Source: Jeongeupia wiesaeckerbachi
GTDB lineage: Bacteria > Pseudomonadota > Gammaproteobacteria > Burkholderiales > Chitinibacteraceae
Assembly: GCF_050916355.1 (NCBI RefSeq)
Contig: NZ_CP136946.1
Coordinates: forward strand, 2,418,001 to 2,482,000
Direction: 5' to 3'
Length of the DNA: 64,000 bases
A model generated the notes under the pieces. It saw only the letters and a program-made list of their open reading frames with translations, made no database searches and was not told the origin of the DNA. This document shows positions 25,701 through 34,650 of the stretch, piece after piece. The translations under genes and the position numbers were made by a program. Position 1 is the first letter of the stretch. Every line of letters starts with the position of its first letter.

Positions 25701-27545
25701 ATGTTTGATCTTGTCCAGAAAAACAAAACGGCTGTACAGGTCGTGCTTGGTTTGGTGGCGCTGGGGCTGGTAGTCGGCGTCGGTGTTTCCGGCTATAGCG
25801 CGATGGAAGGGGGCGACGACTTTTACGCCAAAGTCGGTGGCAGTCGCATCACCGAGCGCGATGTTGCGCAGGCGACCAGCGGCCAGGCAGTGTCCAACGA
25901 AATGAAGCCGATGGTGGTCGAACAGCTAGTGCGGCAGAAGCTGCTGCTGCAGGCGGCCGCCAAGCAGAACTTCGTGGCGACCGAAGCCGAGCTGCAGAAG
26001 GCGATCATGGCCATTCCGGCTTTCCAGGAAAACGGCCATTTCGACCCCAAGAAGTACGAGAGCTTGCTCGCTGCGCAACAAATGACGGCAGCTCAGTTTG
26101 AAGAACGCGTGCGCGACGACATCGCGTTGCGCCAACTGCTGTCGGCCTTCGTTTCCGGCAACTTCCAATCGCAGCGTACGATGGACCGGATGGCCAAACT
26201 GCTTGGTGAAAAGCGTTCGGTGTCGGTTGCGCTGCTCAAGCCGGAAGCCTATCTCGCGCAAGTGAACGTGTCCGAGGCCGAGCTCAAGCAATACTACGAC
26301 CAGCATCAGCAGGAGCTGAAAACGCCGGAAATGGTCAAGCTTGCCTACGTCGTGCTGTCCCAAGCCGATCTTGCCAAGGCGCAAAACGTCAGCGATGCCG
26401 ACGTGCAGCAATACTTTGACGCGCACAAGGCCGATCTGGGCAAGGAAGAGCGCCGTGCCGCGCACATCCTGATTGCGACGCCCAAGGGTGCAAATGCCGA
26501 ACAACTGGCCGCCGCCACAGCCAAGGCCGAGTCGGTCTTGAAGGACGTCCGTGCGAATCCGGCCCGGTTTGCCGAACTGGCCAAACAGTTCTCGCAGGAT
26601 CCGGGCTCGGCCGAGCAGGGCGGTGATCTGGGTTGGTTCGGTCCTGGCGCAATGGTCAAGCCGTTTGACGACGCGGTGTTCAAGCTCGAAAAGGGCCAGC
26701 TCAGCGGCGTGGTTCAGAGCGATTTCGGCTTTCATATCATCAAGCTTGAGGACGTGCGCGGCCGTACGCTCGCCGACCTGAAGCCGGAAATCGAGCAAAA
26801 GCTCAAGCTGGAGAAAGCGCAAGCGACCTTCCAGAGCCAGCTGGAAAAATTCAACGAAGTCGTTTATCAGCAGGGCAGCAGCCTGCAACCGGCTGCCGAC
26901 CAGTTCAAGCTGCAGGTCCAGCAAAGCGGTTGGGTGACTCGCCAAGGTGCACAGGATCAGCTGCTGAACAATCCGAAGCTGGCCGAAGCCGTGTTCAGCG
27001 ATGACGTGCTCAAGGGCAAGCACAATACCGAGGCGATCGAAGTCGCGCCGGGTACGGTGGTGTCGGCGCGGATCGTCGAGCACAAGCCGGCAGCGGTGCC
27101 GCCGCTGGCGACGGTCTCGCCCGATCTGCTGGCCAAGCTCAAGCAGGAGAAGGCGCTGAAACTGGCGCAGGAAGACGGTGCGCGCAAGCTGGCTGGGCTG
27201 CAGAAGGGCGAATCGGTTGCAGCCGACTGGCAGCCGGGCGGCGAGTTCAGCCGTGGCGAGGCACCGCGTGGTGTCGATCCGCAAACGCTGAACGCGTTGT
27301 TCCGTGCTCCGGCTGACAAGCTGCCTGCATTCGTTGGCAATGCGGTGCCGCAGCAAGGTTATGTGCTGTATCGCGTCGAGAAATCGACGCCAGCGCCGAA
27401 ACTTGATGCGCAACTGCTGCAAAGAATGCGCGAAGGGCTCGGCCAGATGTATGGCCAGGTTGAAATCGCCAGCTACATCGACAGCCTGCGCAAGTCGGCC
27501 AAGATCGAATATGGCAAGGCCTTGCAGGCCAAGCCTGCCGAGTAA
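25701..27545 (+). CDS. ppiD: Periplasmic folding chaperone PpiD
   Basis: 614 residues. One N-terminal membrane anchor (about 13-33) is followed by a SurA-like chaperone region and a parvulin (PPIC) domain at about 250-350 (AAHILIATP and GDLGWFGPGAMVKPF). It is anchored in the inner membrane near the Sec translocon and helps secreted proteins fold. Its place behind lon-hupB-tRNAs is conserved in related bacteria. A terminator follows. Confidence 0.93.
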   Translation: MFDLVQKNKTAVQVVLGLVALGLVVGVGVSGYSAMEGGDDFYAKVGGSRITERDVAQATSGQAVSNEMKPMVVEQLVRQKLLLQAAAKQNFVATEAELQKAIMAIPAFQENGHFDPKKYESLLAAQQMTAAQFEERVRDDIALRQLLSAFVSGNFQSQRTMDRMAKLLGEKRSVSVALLKPEAYLAQVNVSEAELKQYYDQHQQELKTPEMVKLAYVVLSQADLAKAQNVSDADVQQYFDAHKADLGKEERRAAHILIATPKGANAEQLAAATAKAESVLKDVRANPARFAELAKQFSQDPGSAEQGGDLGWFGPGAMVKPFDDAVFKLEKGQLSGVVQSDFGFHIIKLEDVRGRTLADLKPEIEQKLKLEKAQATFQSQLEKFNEVVYQQGSSLQPAADQFKLQVQQSGWVTRQGAQDQLLNNPKLAEAVFSDDVLKGKHNTEAIEVAPGTVVSARIVEHKPAAVPPLATVSPDLLAKLKQEKALKLAQEDGARKLAGLQKGESVAADWQPGGEFSRGEAPRGVDPQTLNALFRAPADKLPAFVGNAVPQQGYVLYRVEKSTPAPKLDAQLLQRMREGLGQMYGQVEIASYIDSLRKSAKIEYGKALQAKPAE

Positions 27546-27558
27546 GTCCGGCAGCCTA

Positions 27559-27591
27559 GAAAAAACGGCGGGGATTCCCGCCGTTTTTTTA
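27559..27591. terminator. Bidirectional terminator between ppiD and the enoyl-CoA hydratase gene
   Basis: Arms AAAAAACGGCGGG and CCCGCCGTTTTTT around GATT. The T tract at its right edge overlaps the stop codon of the converging hydratase gene. Confidence 0.9.
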
Positions 27592-28383
27592 TGCCTGCGG
27601 TGAACGCCAATGCGGCAAGCGGGATTCCAGTTGTGCGTGGATGCCTTCCTTGGCTTCAGGATGCCGATGCAGATGGGCAAGGCGGTGAGCCAGGTCCGAA
27701 TTCATTGCGTCGTCGATCGGACGGTGTGCGACCGAGGCGATCAGGCGCTTGGCGGTCAGCAAGGCATGTGGACCGTTCTGCAGCACGGCGGCGATCCAGT
27801 TGCTTATCCATTGATCGAGCTCGGCGTCATTGCCGCCGATCTCGTGCACGAGGCCGAGCTGGCGTGCGGTGTCGGCGCCAAACGTTTCGCCGGTCAGCAA
27901 GTAGCGGCGCGCGGCGCTGACGCCAATTTGGGTAATGAGGTAGGGGCCGATCATCGCCGGCACCAGACCGGTGCGCACCTCGGGGATGGCAAAGCGGCTA
28001 TCTCGGTGGGCGACGATCAGATCGCAGCAGGCGATCAGACCGACGCCGACGCCGACGGTCTGGCCATGAACGCGCGCAATGGTCGGCACCGGCATCCGGT
28101 CGATCAGTTGCAAGAGCCGGGCGAGTTCGAGCGCTTCGTCGAAATGGTGATCCTGGTCGTGCTCGAGTATTCGCGCCTGCCAGCGCGCATCCTGGCCGGT
28201 GCAGAAGTCGCTACCCTTGGCGGTGAGTACAATGGCGCGTAGCCGGGGATTGTGGGATAACGCAGTCAGACAAGCCGTGAGCTCGGCGATGAGGATTTCG
28301 TTGACGGTCTGCGTCCCGTCCTCATGCAAGGTCACCGTTGCCACACCGTTGTCGGCAAGTTCGTAGCTCAGCGTGTCACTCAT
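27589..28383 (-). CDS. Enoyl-CoA hydratase/isomerase family protein
   Basis: 264 residues, crotonase fold. The start is ATG 28383 (MSDTLSYELADNGVATVTL). The oxyanion-hole region is VHGQTVGVGVGLIACCDL, and the acidic residue of FAIPEVRTGLVPAMIGPY corresponds to the first catalytic Glu of hydratases. The stretch after it (PYLITQIGVSAARRYLLTGE) resembles methylglutaconyl-CoA hydratases of leucine breakdown, but no other leucine genes adjoin it, so only the family is called. It is a single gene on its strand. Confidence 0.85.
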   Translation of the reverse strand: MSDTLSYELADNGVATVTLHEDGTQTVNEILIAELTACLTALSHNPRLRAIVLTAKGSDFCTGQDARWQARILEHDQDHHFDEALELARLLQLIDRMPVPTIARVHGQTVGVGVGLIACCDLIVAHRDSRFAIPEVRTGLVPAMIGPYLITQIGVSAARRYLLTGETFGADTARQLGLVHEIGGNDAELDQWISNWIAAVLQNGPHALLTAKRLIASVAHRPIDDAMNSDLAHRLAHLHRHPEAKEGIHAQLESRLPHWRSPQA

Positions 28384-28568
28384 GATCGGCTCGAGATAAG
28401 GCTGTTGCTGGCATGCTAACAGCATCCTCCACGGTTTAGCTCACGTCTGTCAGGAAAGCCATCGCGGTTGGGGGGATGAGCGGCGCTGTGCTACATTGCG
28501 ACGTTTTCCGGGGTGGTCTTCAAGCTCCAGTGCGGCCCAAGCGGCGATATTCGGGATTGCTTATTCAA

Positions 28569-29447
28569 GTGCGTGTCGTTTTCAAATCCCTGCTGTTGTG
28601 GGGTCTGTTGTTTGTCGTACCGGTGCCGGCGCATGCGGTGGCGGTGTCGTTCACGGGTTCGAACGGAACGACGCTGACCGGCGAGTACTTTGCGCCGCCG
28701 AATGACGCCCAGCGTGCACCGGCGATGTTGCTGCTGCACGGTTGTGGCGGCTTGTGGAGCCGGCCCGGCGTACTGACGGTACGCCATGCCCGGATGGCCA
28801 GCCTGCTGCAGGAGCTGGGCTACGGCGTGCTGTTGCTGGACAGTTTCAGCAACCGGGGATTGCGCGAACAATGCACGCTGGCGGCCAGCGAGCGCAGGGT
28901 GAACCTTGCGCAGCGCGTCGAGGATGCGCAGCGCGCGGTCAACTGGCTCAAGTTGCGGCGAGAGATCGATGCCAACCGCGTCGGCGCGCTCGGCTGGTCC
29001 AACGGCGCGACGACCCTGCTCAATCTGATCGGCAAGGAAAAACCCGGCATCAAGGTCGCCGTGGCGTTCTACCCGGGGTGCGAACAACTGGCGCGCAGCC
29101 GCCGCTATGTGCCGGCGGTGCCGACTCTGATCCTGATCGGCGAAGCCGACGACTGGACACCGGCCGAGGCGTGCCAGCGTCTGGCCGAGAAAGCGGCGGA
29201 CGATACCTTCCACCTCGTCACCTATCCCGATACCTATCACGACTTCGACGTGCCCGGCAGCGGCGTGCGCGTGCGCAAGGACATCCCTGCCGCGGTCGAT
29301 CCCAGTTATGGCGCGACGGTCGCGCCGAACCAGACCGCGACCGATGACGCCTATCGCCGGACGTTCAAGTGGATCGGCCGCTGGCTTGATCCCGAACGGC
29401 TCAAGCCGAGCCGCAACGACTACAACCCGGTCTTGCGGCTGCAGTAG
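28569..29447 (+). CDS. Exported dienelactone hydrolase-family alpha/beta hydrolase
   Basis: 292 residues from GTG 28569, chosen because the product then starts with a signal peptide (VRVVFKSLLLWGLLFVVPVPAHA). The open frame extends to an ATG at 28476, but that would place the signal 31 residues in. The hydrolase fold has HGCGG as oxyanion region, the nucleophile in GWSNGAT, the acid in GEADDWTP and His in PDTYHDFD. The substrate is unknown. Its last 28 bases overlap the 3' end of the converging ETF fusion gene. Confidence 0.8.
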   Translation: MRVVFKSLLLWGLLFVVPVPAHAVAVSFTGSNGTTLTGEYFAPPNDAQRAPAMLLLHGCGGLWSRPGVLTVRHARMASLLQELGYGVLLLDSFSNRGLREQCTLAASERRVNLAQRVEDAQRAVNWLKLRREIDANRVGALGWSNGATTLLNLIGKEKPGIKVAVAFYPGCEQLARSRRYVPAVPTLILIGEADDWTPAEACQRLAEKAADDTFHLVTYPDTYHDFDVPGSGVRVRKDIPAAVDPSYGATVAPNQTATDDAYRRTFKWIGRWLDPERLKPSRNDYNPVLRLQ

Positions 29448-31141
29448 TTGTCCAGCGCAGCGCACAGCGCAGGCACCGCCTCGAACAGGTCCGCCTGCCA
29501 GGCGATGTCGGCCAGCTGCATCATCGGCGCATCCGGGTCGGTGTTGATCGCGACGATCAGCTTGCTGTCGCGCATGCCGGCCACGTGCTGCGCCGCTCCG
29601 GAAATTCCCACCGCAATGTAGATCTCGGGCGAAACGATTTGTCCGGTCTGGCCGACCTGCCAGCTGTTCGGCGCAAAGCCGGCATCGACGGCGGCACGCG
29701 ATGCGGCGAGTGCACCGTTCAGGCATTCGGCGAGCGGCTGCAGCAGCGCCATGAACTGACCGGCCGACCCAAGGGCGCGCCCACCGGCGACGAGGGCGCG
29801 GGCGTCCTTGAGCGACAGCCCGCCCTGTGCCTGCCTGTCGAGAACGCGCAATGCCGCGGATGCCGAATCCGGAGGTGGCGACGAAACGGAGATGCTGTCC
29901 GGCGCATCACCCGAGAACGGCGCAAATGCCGCCGCGCGCACCGTCATCCATAAACGGGCTTGTGTGCTTCGGACCGTTTCGATCAGGTCGCCGGCATAGA
30001 TCGCCCGACGCAGCGTATTTGCGGCAAGCAGTTCGATGACGTCGCTGAACGGCTGGGCGCCGTCGAGCGCTGCGGCACGGGGCAGCCAGTCCTTGCCGTG
30101 GCTGTCGGCGGCGGCGATCACGCAGCGATAGTTGCGTGCCAGATCGGCGATCCACGCCGACAGCGTCATCAGATTGGCGGGCGGCGCATCGCACTGCAGC
30201 CTTCGCGTGGCGCCGAGCAACTGCGTGCCGGACAGGCTGCCGTCGTCGATCACGTCGATCTCGCCGGCCAGCCGCGCCGCCGCGGCGATCAGGCCGGGGA
30301 CTTCGCCGGGCTGCGCGCCGATGGCGACCACCAGCGCGCGTGATGCAGGCTCGAATGGCGTCGGCCGGGGCTGGCGAGCCGTCACCGCGTGGCCGAGTCC
30401 GCCGTGCGCGACCAGCGCCGCGACGCATTCGTCGGCCGAGCCGACGCGGATGCCGGCTGCGCGTGCCGGTGGGTGGGCGACCGACAGCCGCCGACTCTGC
30501 GTTTCGACCGTGATGCCCAGCGCCGCCGCTGGCAGCATCTCGATGGTTTTGTGCTTGGCGGCCATCAGCGCCGGCAGCTTGACATAGCGGGGCGTGTTGA
30601 GGCGCAGATCGGTGCTGATCACTGCAGGCAATGTCAACTCGACCGTCTCGATGCCACCGTCGACTTCCCGGTCGACCTGCCATGCCGACGGGCCGACGCG
30701 GATTGCCGATGCAAAACACGCTTGCGGCCAGTCGAGCAGGCCAGCGCACATTTGTGCAACCTGGTTGGCATCGTCATCGATGGCCTGCTTGCCGAGCAGC
30801 AGCAAATCGGCCTGCTCGCTGCGCGCCAGCGCCGTCAGCAGGCGGGCGACTTGCAGCGGTTCGGGCGCTGCCGGGGTGTCGATGCGCAAGGCGCGATCGG
30901 CGCCAAGCGCCAGCGCTTGTCGCAGCGTCTCGTCGACGTCGGCCGGGCCGATACTGACCACGACGATTTCGTCGGCGTGGCCGGCCTCTCTAAGCCTGAG
31001 CGCTTCTTCCAGCGCGATCGCGTCGAATGGATTCATCGCCATGCGCGCATGGGTGAGATCGACATCGACACCGTCGCTGCTCGGGGAAACGCGGATCGCG
31101 GGGTCGACAACCCGTTTGACTGGAACCAGTACCTTGAACAT
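29420..31141 (-). CDS. Electron transfer flavoprotein, beta and alpha subunits fused
   Basis: 573 residues in one unbroken frame. Residues 1 to about 250 are a complete EtfB (MFKVLVPVKRVVDP start, then AMNPFDAIALEEALRLRE and LPAVISTDLRLNTPRY). About 270 to 573 are an EtfA, with the FAD-binding C-terminus containing GGRALGSAGQF, SRAAVDAGF, WQVGQTGQIVSPEIYIAVG and DSKLIVAINTDPDAP. Normally these are two genes, etfB then etfA. The joint is a roughly 20-residue Pro/Arg-containing linker after GGLGHAVTARQ. ETF carries electrons from acyl-CoA dehydrogenases to ETF:quinone oxidoreductase. There is no sign of a frameshift error: both halves keep their motifs. Confidence 0.9.
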   Translation of the reverse strand: MFKVLVPVKRVVDPAIRVSPSSDGVDVDLTHARMAMNPFDAIALEEALRLREAGHADEIVVVSIGPADVDETLRQALALGADRALRIDTPAAPEPLQVARLLTALARSEQADLLLLGKQAIDDDANQVAQMCAGLLDWPQACFASAIRVGPSAWQVDREVDGGIETVELTLPAVISTDLRLNTPRYVKLPALMAAKHKTIEMLPAAALGITVETQSRRLSVAHPPARAAGIRVGSADECVAALVAHGGLGHAVTARQPRPTPFEPASRALVVAIGAQPGEVPGLIAAAARLAGEIDVIDDGSLSGTQLLGATRRLQCDAPPANLMTLSAWIADLARNYRCVIAAADSHGKDWLPRAAALDGAQPFSDVIELLAANTLRRAIYAGDLIETVRSTQARLWMTVRAAAFAPFSGDAPDSISVSSPPPDSASAALRVLDRQAQGGLSLKDARALVAGGRALGSAGQFMALLQPLAECLNGALAASRAAVDAGFAPNSWQVGQTGQIVSPEIYIAVGISGAAQHVAGMRDSKLIVAINTDPDAPMMQLADIAWQADLFEAVPALCAALDNYCSRKTGL

Positions 31142-31200
31142 CGTCTTGTCACGGCGTATGCATATGTTGTCCCAATTCTAACGGCTGCGCCGAGGTGCAC

Positions 31201-31620
31201 ATGCAATACGGCTTTGAAGACCTGTCGATCGGCCTGTCCGGCGAATACCGCAAAACGGTGACCGAGACCGATGTCGTGCTGTTCGCCGGCCTGTCCGGCG
31301 ACAACAACCCGATGCACATCGACGAGGAGTTTGCCCGTGAGACTCGCTTCGGCGGCCGCATCATCCACGGCATGCTCACCGCCTCCTTGCTGTCGACGGT
31401 GATCGGCACGCGGATGCCCGGACCGGGGGTGATCTATATGTCGCAAAACCTGCGCTTTCTGAAGCCGGTGAAGATCGGCGACACCGTAACCGCGACGGCG
31501 ACGATCAGCGAGCTGATGCCGGATACGCAGCGCGCACGCTTGAGCACACGGTGCAGCGTGCGCGGCGAAACGGTGCTCGACGGCGAGGCCTTGGTCTGGG
31601 TCCCCCTGCGTGGTGATTAA
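31201..31620 (+). CDS. MaoC-like (R)-specific enoyl-CoA hydratase
   Basis: 139 residues, single hot-dog domain. The catalytic Asp and His of the MaoC/PhaJ family are in FAGLSGDNNPMHIDEEFA (about 29-46). It hydrates trans-2-enoyl-CoA to (R)-3-hydroxyacyl-CoA, a route to polyhydroxyalkanoate or to fatty acid remodelling. The start at ATG 31201 follows GAGGTG. It is divergent from the ETF fusion with only 59 bases between them. Confidence 0.88.
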   Translation: MQYGFEDLSIGLSGEYRKTVTETDVVLFAGLSGDNNPMHIDEEFARETRFGGRIIHGMLTASLLSTVIGTRMPGPGVIYMSQNLRFLKPVKIGDTVTATATISELMPDTQRARLSTRCSVRGETVLDGEALVWVPLRGD

Positions 31621-31721
31621 CGACGCCGTAAGTGGATTTGGCCCGGTTTGCGGAATGGGTTGCATCCAATCCGGCCGCAGCCGCTTTGGTCTAGAATCGG
31701 CGTTTTACACAGGATGACACC

Positions 31722-32624
31722 ATGACCTCGCTTTCCGCCTTCGATTCGCGCCTGACTGATGTTGCCGGCGTGTCCATCATTTCGTCGTCGTCGGTTTATG
31801 GCGGCGAAGCCGGGCTGCCGCTGCTGTCGGTGGCAAACGCCCAGGGCAAGGCATTGATCGCACTGCAAGGCGCGCATCTGGTGTCCTTCGTACCGGCCGG
31901 CGGCGAGGATCTGCTGTGGTTGTCACCCAAAGCCGTATTTACCGAAGGCAAGGCGATTCGCGGCGGCATTCCGCTGTGCCTGCCGTGGTTTGGTGGCCAT
32001 CCGGGCGGCAAGCCGGCGCACGGTTTTGCGCGGGTCAGCAACTGGCGGGTCGACGCGGCCGAGCAACTGGCCGACGGCGCGATCCGGGTGGTGCTGGTGC
32101 TGGAGCCGAATGCATTGTCGAACACGCTGTGGGGCGACGATTTCCGTGCCGAACTCGCCGTCACCGTCGGTAGCGCACTGACGCTGGCGCTGAGCTTTAC
32201 CCATCGCGGCGCTGCGCCGGTCACGTTCAGCCAGGCCTTCCATACCTACTTTGCCGTCGGCGATGTGAGGCAGGCCAGGATCGACGGCCTGGACGGCACG
32301 ACCTTCATCAACACCGTCGGTGGCGCCAATACCCGCCACCCGCAGGCCGGTACCTTGCAGCTTGGCGATGCGACCGACCGCGTTTACGTCAACGTGCCGG
32401 CGGAACAGACGATCACGACCGCGAGCCAGACCATACGCATCGTCAGCGATACCCAAAGCGCAGTGATCTGGAATCCGTGGGCCGAGAGCGCGGCGAAGAT
32501 GGCCGACGTCGGCGATGACTGGGCCGGTTTTGTTTGTGTCGAGCGCGGCGACGTGTTCGACAATGTCGTCGAGCTGGCGCCGGCGGCCACGTACCGGGCG
32601 ACGATGACGCTGTCGCTGGCCTGA
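31722..32624 (+). CDS. D-hexose-6-phosphate mutarotase (aldose 1-epimerase family, YeaD-like)
   Basis: 300 residues, galactose-mutarotase-like beta sandwich. GGIPLCLPWFGGH and HGFARVSNWRV are typical of glucose-6-phosphate 1-epimerases, with the catalytic His in FHTYFAVGD and the catalytic Glu in the C-terminal part (FVCVERGDVFD). It interconverts alpha and beta anomers of hexose 6-phosphates. The start follows AGGATGACACC. A terminator follows. Confidence 0.88.
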   Translation: MTSLSAFDSRLTDVAGVSIISSSSVYGGEAGLPLLSVANAQGKALIALQGAHLVSFVPAGGEDLLWLSPKAVFTEGKAIRGGIPLCLPWFGGHPGGKPAHGFARVSNWRVDAAEQLADGAIRVVLVLEPNALSNTLWGDDFRAELAVTVGSALTLALSFTHRGAAPVTFSQAFHTYFAVGDVRQARIDGLDGTTFINTVGGANTRHPQAGTLQLGDATDRVYVNVPAEQTITTASQTIRIVSDTQSAVIWNPWAESAAKMADVGDDWAGFVCVERGDVFDNVVELAPAATYRATMTLSLA

Positions 32625-32639
32625 TTCGCTCTGGATCAA

Positions 32640-32676
32640 ACAACAACGCCCGGCCAAGCCGGGCGTTGTTGTTTTG
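32640..32676 (+). terminator. Terminator after the mutarotase gene
   Basis: Arms AACAACGCCCGGC and GCCGGGCGTTGTT around CAA, then TGTTTT. Confidence 0.82.
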
Positions 32677-32716
32677 TGGTTCAATATCGCTTTGATTTCA
32701 GGCCGATTTTGCCGCA

Positions 32717-34240
32717 ATGAAATACCACGATCTGCGCGATTTTTTCTCCCAGCTTGAAACCCTTGGCGAAGCAAAACGGGTTGCCGTACCGGTTTCGCCG
32801 AAGCTGGAAATGACCGAAGTCTGCGATCGCACCCTGCGCGCGCAAGGCCCGGCCATCCTGTTCGAGAATGTCCCCGGTTACACGATGCCGGTGCTAGGCA
32901 ATCTCTTTGGCACGCCGCGCCGCGTGGCGCTCGGCATGGGGGCGCAGGAGGTCAGCGCGCTGCGTGAGATCGGCAAGACGCTGGCCTATCTGAAAGAGCC
33001 CGAGCCGCCGAAAGGCTTCCGTGATGCCTGGGACAAGCTGCCGCTACTCAAGCAGGTGCTGAGCATGGCGCCGAAGGAAGTGAAGAAGGGCGTCGTGCAG
33101 CAGAACGTGATCGAAGGCTCGGATGTCGATCTGGCGACCATCCCGGTCCAGCATTGCTGGCCCGGCGACGTGGCGCCGCTGATTACCTGGGGGCTGGTGG
33201 TCACGCGCGGACCGAGCAAAAAACGCCAGAACCTCGGCATCTACCGCCAGCAGGTCATCGCCAAAAACCAGGTCATCATGCGCTGGCTGGCGCATCGCGG
33301 CGGCGCGCTCGATTTCCGCGAGCATGCCAAGCAGCATCCCGGCACACCGTTCCCGATCGCCGTGGTACTCGGCTGCGACCCGGCGACCATCCTTGGCGCG
33401 GTGACGCCGGTGCCCGATACCTTGTCCGAATACCAGTTCGCCGGGCTGCTGCGCGGCAGCAAGACCGAGCTGACGCAGTGCATCGGCTCCGATCTGCAGG
33501 TGCCGGCGACGGCGGAGATTGTTCTGGAAGGCGCGCTCAAGCCGTGCGAGCCCGGTTTCGAGGGCGTGTCCGAGCATGGCGTGCCGGTCAAGGAAATAGG
33601 CGGTTATCTGCACGCGCTCGAAGGCCCGTACGGCGACCACACCGGCTATTACAACGAGCAGGACTGGTTCCCGGTGTTCGAAATCGACCGGATCACCCAT
33701 CGCGACAATCCGATCTATCACAGCACCTATACCGGCAAGCCGCCGGACGAGCCGGCGATGCTCGGCGTGGCGCTGAACGAAGTTTTCGTGCCGATACTGC
33801 AAAAGCAGTTTCCCGAAATCGTCGATTTCTACCTGCCGGCCGAAGGCTGCAGCTACCGGATGGCGATCGTCTCGATCAAGAAACAATATCCGGGCCACGC
33901 CAAGCGCGTGCTGTTCGGCGTCTGGTCCTTCCTGCGCCAGTTCATGTACACCAAGTACATCGTCGTCGTTGACGACGATGTCGATACCCGTGACTGGAAA
34001 GAGGTGATCTGGGCGATCACCACGCGGATGGACCCGGTGCGCGATACGGTGCTGGTCGAGAATACGCCGATCGACTACCTCGATTTCGCCAGCCCGATTT
34101 CGGGCCTCGGCGGCAAGATGGGGCTCGACGCGACCAACAAGTGGCCCGGCGAAACGAATCGCGAATGGGGCAGGGTGATCGAGCGCCAGCCCGATGTCGT
34201 TGCCCGAGTCGATGCCATCTGGGCCGATCTGGGACTGTAG
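32717..34240 (+). CDS. ubiD: 4-hydroxy-3-polyprenylbenzoate decarboxylase
   Basis: 507 residues, prenylated-FMN-dependent decarboxylase of ubiquinone biosynthesis. UbiD-family features include the N-terminal MKYHDLRDFFSQLE, LGIYRQQVI, the EYQFAGLLRG stretch and the Glu-containing active site around EIVLEGALKPCEPGFEG. Length is normal. The cofactor-making partner ubiX is not in the window. It is followed 11 bases later by a DUF1992 gene. Confidence 0.95.
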   Translation: MKYHDLRDFFSQLETLGEAKRVAVPVSPKLEMTEVCDRTLRAQGPAILFENVPGYTMPVLGNLFGTPRRVALGMGAQEVSALREIGKTLAYLKEPEPPKGFRDAWDKLPLLKQVLSMAPKEVKKGVVQQNVIEGSDVDLATIPVQHCWPGDVAPLITWGLVVTRGPSKKRQNLGIYRQQVIAKNQVIMRWLAHRGGALDFREHAKQHPGTPFPIAVVLGCDPATILGAVTPVPDTLSEYQFAGLLRGSKTELTQCIGSDLQVPATAEIVLEGALKPCEPGFEGVSEHGVPVKEIGGYLHALEGPYGDHTGYYNEQDWFPVFEIDRITHRDNPIYHSTYTGKPPDEPAMLGVALNEVFVPILQKQFPEIVDFYLPAEGCSYRMAIVSIKKQYPGHAKRVLFGVWSFLRQFMYTKYIVVVDDDVDTRDWKEVIWAITTRMDPVRDTVLVENTPIDYLDFASPISGLGGKMGLDATNKWPGETNREWGRVIERQPDVVARVDAIWADLGL

Positions 34241-34251
34241 GAGGGGTGGGC

Positions 34252-34629
34252 ATGTGGTTTCTGAACGAGCTGGCCGAGCGGCGGATCGCGCAGGCGCGCG
34301 ACGCCGGCGAATTCGACAATCTGCCCGGCGCCGGCCAGCCGCTGCCCGACGACATCGACCCACTCGTTCCCGAGCATCAGCGCATCGCCTACCGCGTGCT
34401 GAAGAACGCCGGTTACCTGCCTCCCGAGCTGGAAATGCACAAGGAGGCGGTTGCGCTGGCCTTGCAGCTGGCCGCCATCGTCGATGATGGGGGCGACGAT
34501 GCGCAAAAGGCCGTATTGGCCGATCGGCTGGGCCGGCTTAATCTGCTGCTGGCCGAGACCGGATCACGCCAGCTGGTCGTGCCCCTCGACTATGCATCCC
34601 GACTGGCCAGGCATCTGGCCCGCCACTGA
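34252..34629 (+). CDS. DUF1992 / DnaJ-like-related domain protein
   Basis: 125 residues beginning MWFLNELAERRIAQARDAGEFDNLPGAG, the signature of the DUF1992 family (short relatives of a DnaJC28-type domain), with PLPDD and YRVLKNAGYLPPELE following. It is soluble with no signal. The start follows a strong AGGAGGGG site. Function unknown; it lies between ubiD and cheR on the same strand. Confidence 0.85.
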   Translation: MWFLNELAERRIAQARDAGEFDNLPGAGQPLPDDIDPLVPEHQRIAYRVLKNAGYLPPELEMHKEAVALALQLAAIVDDGGDDAQKAVLADRLGRLNLLLAETGSRQLVVPLDYASRLARHLARH

Positions 34630-34650
34630 AAACCGGTTTCAAGGACCACC

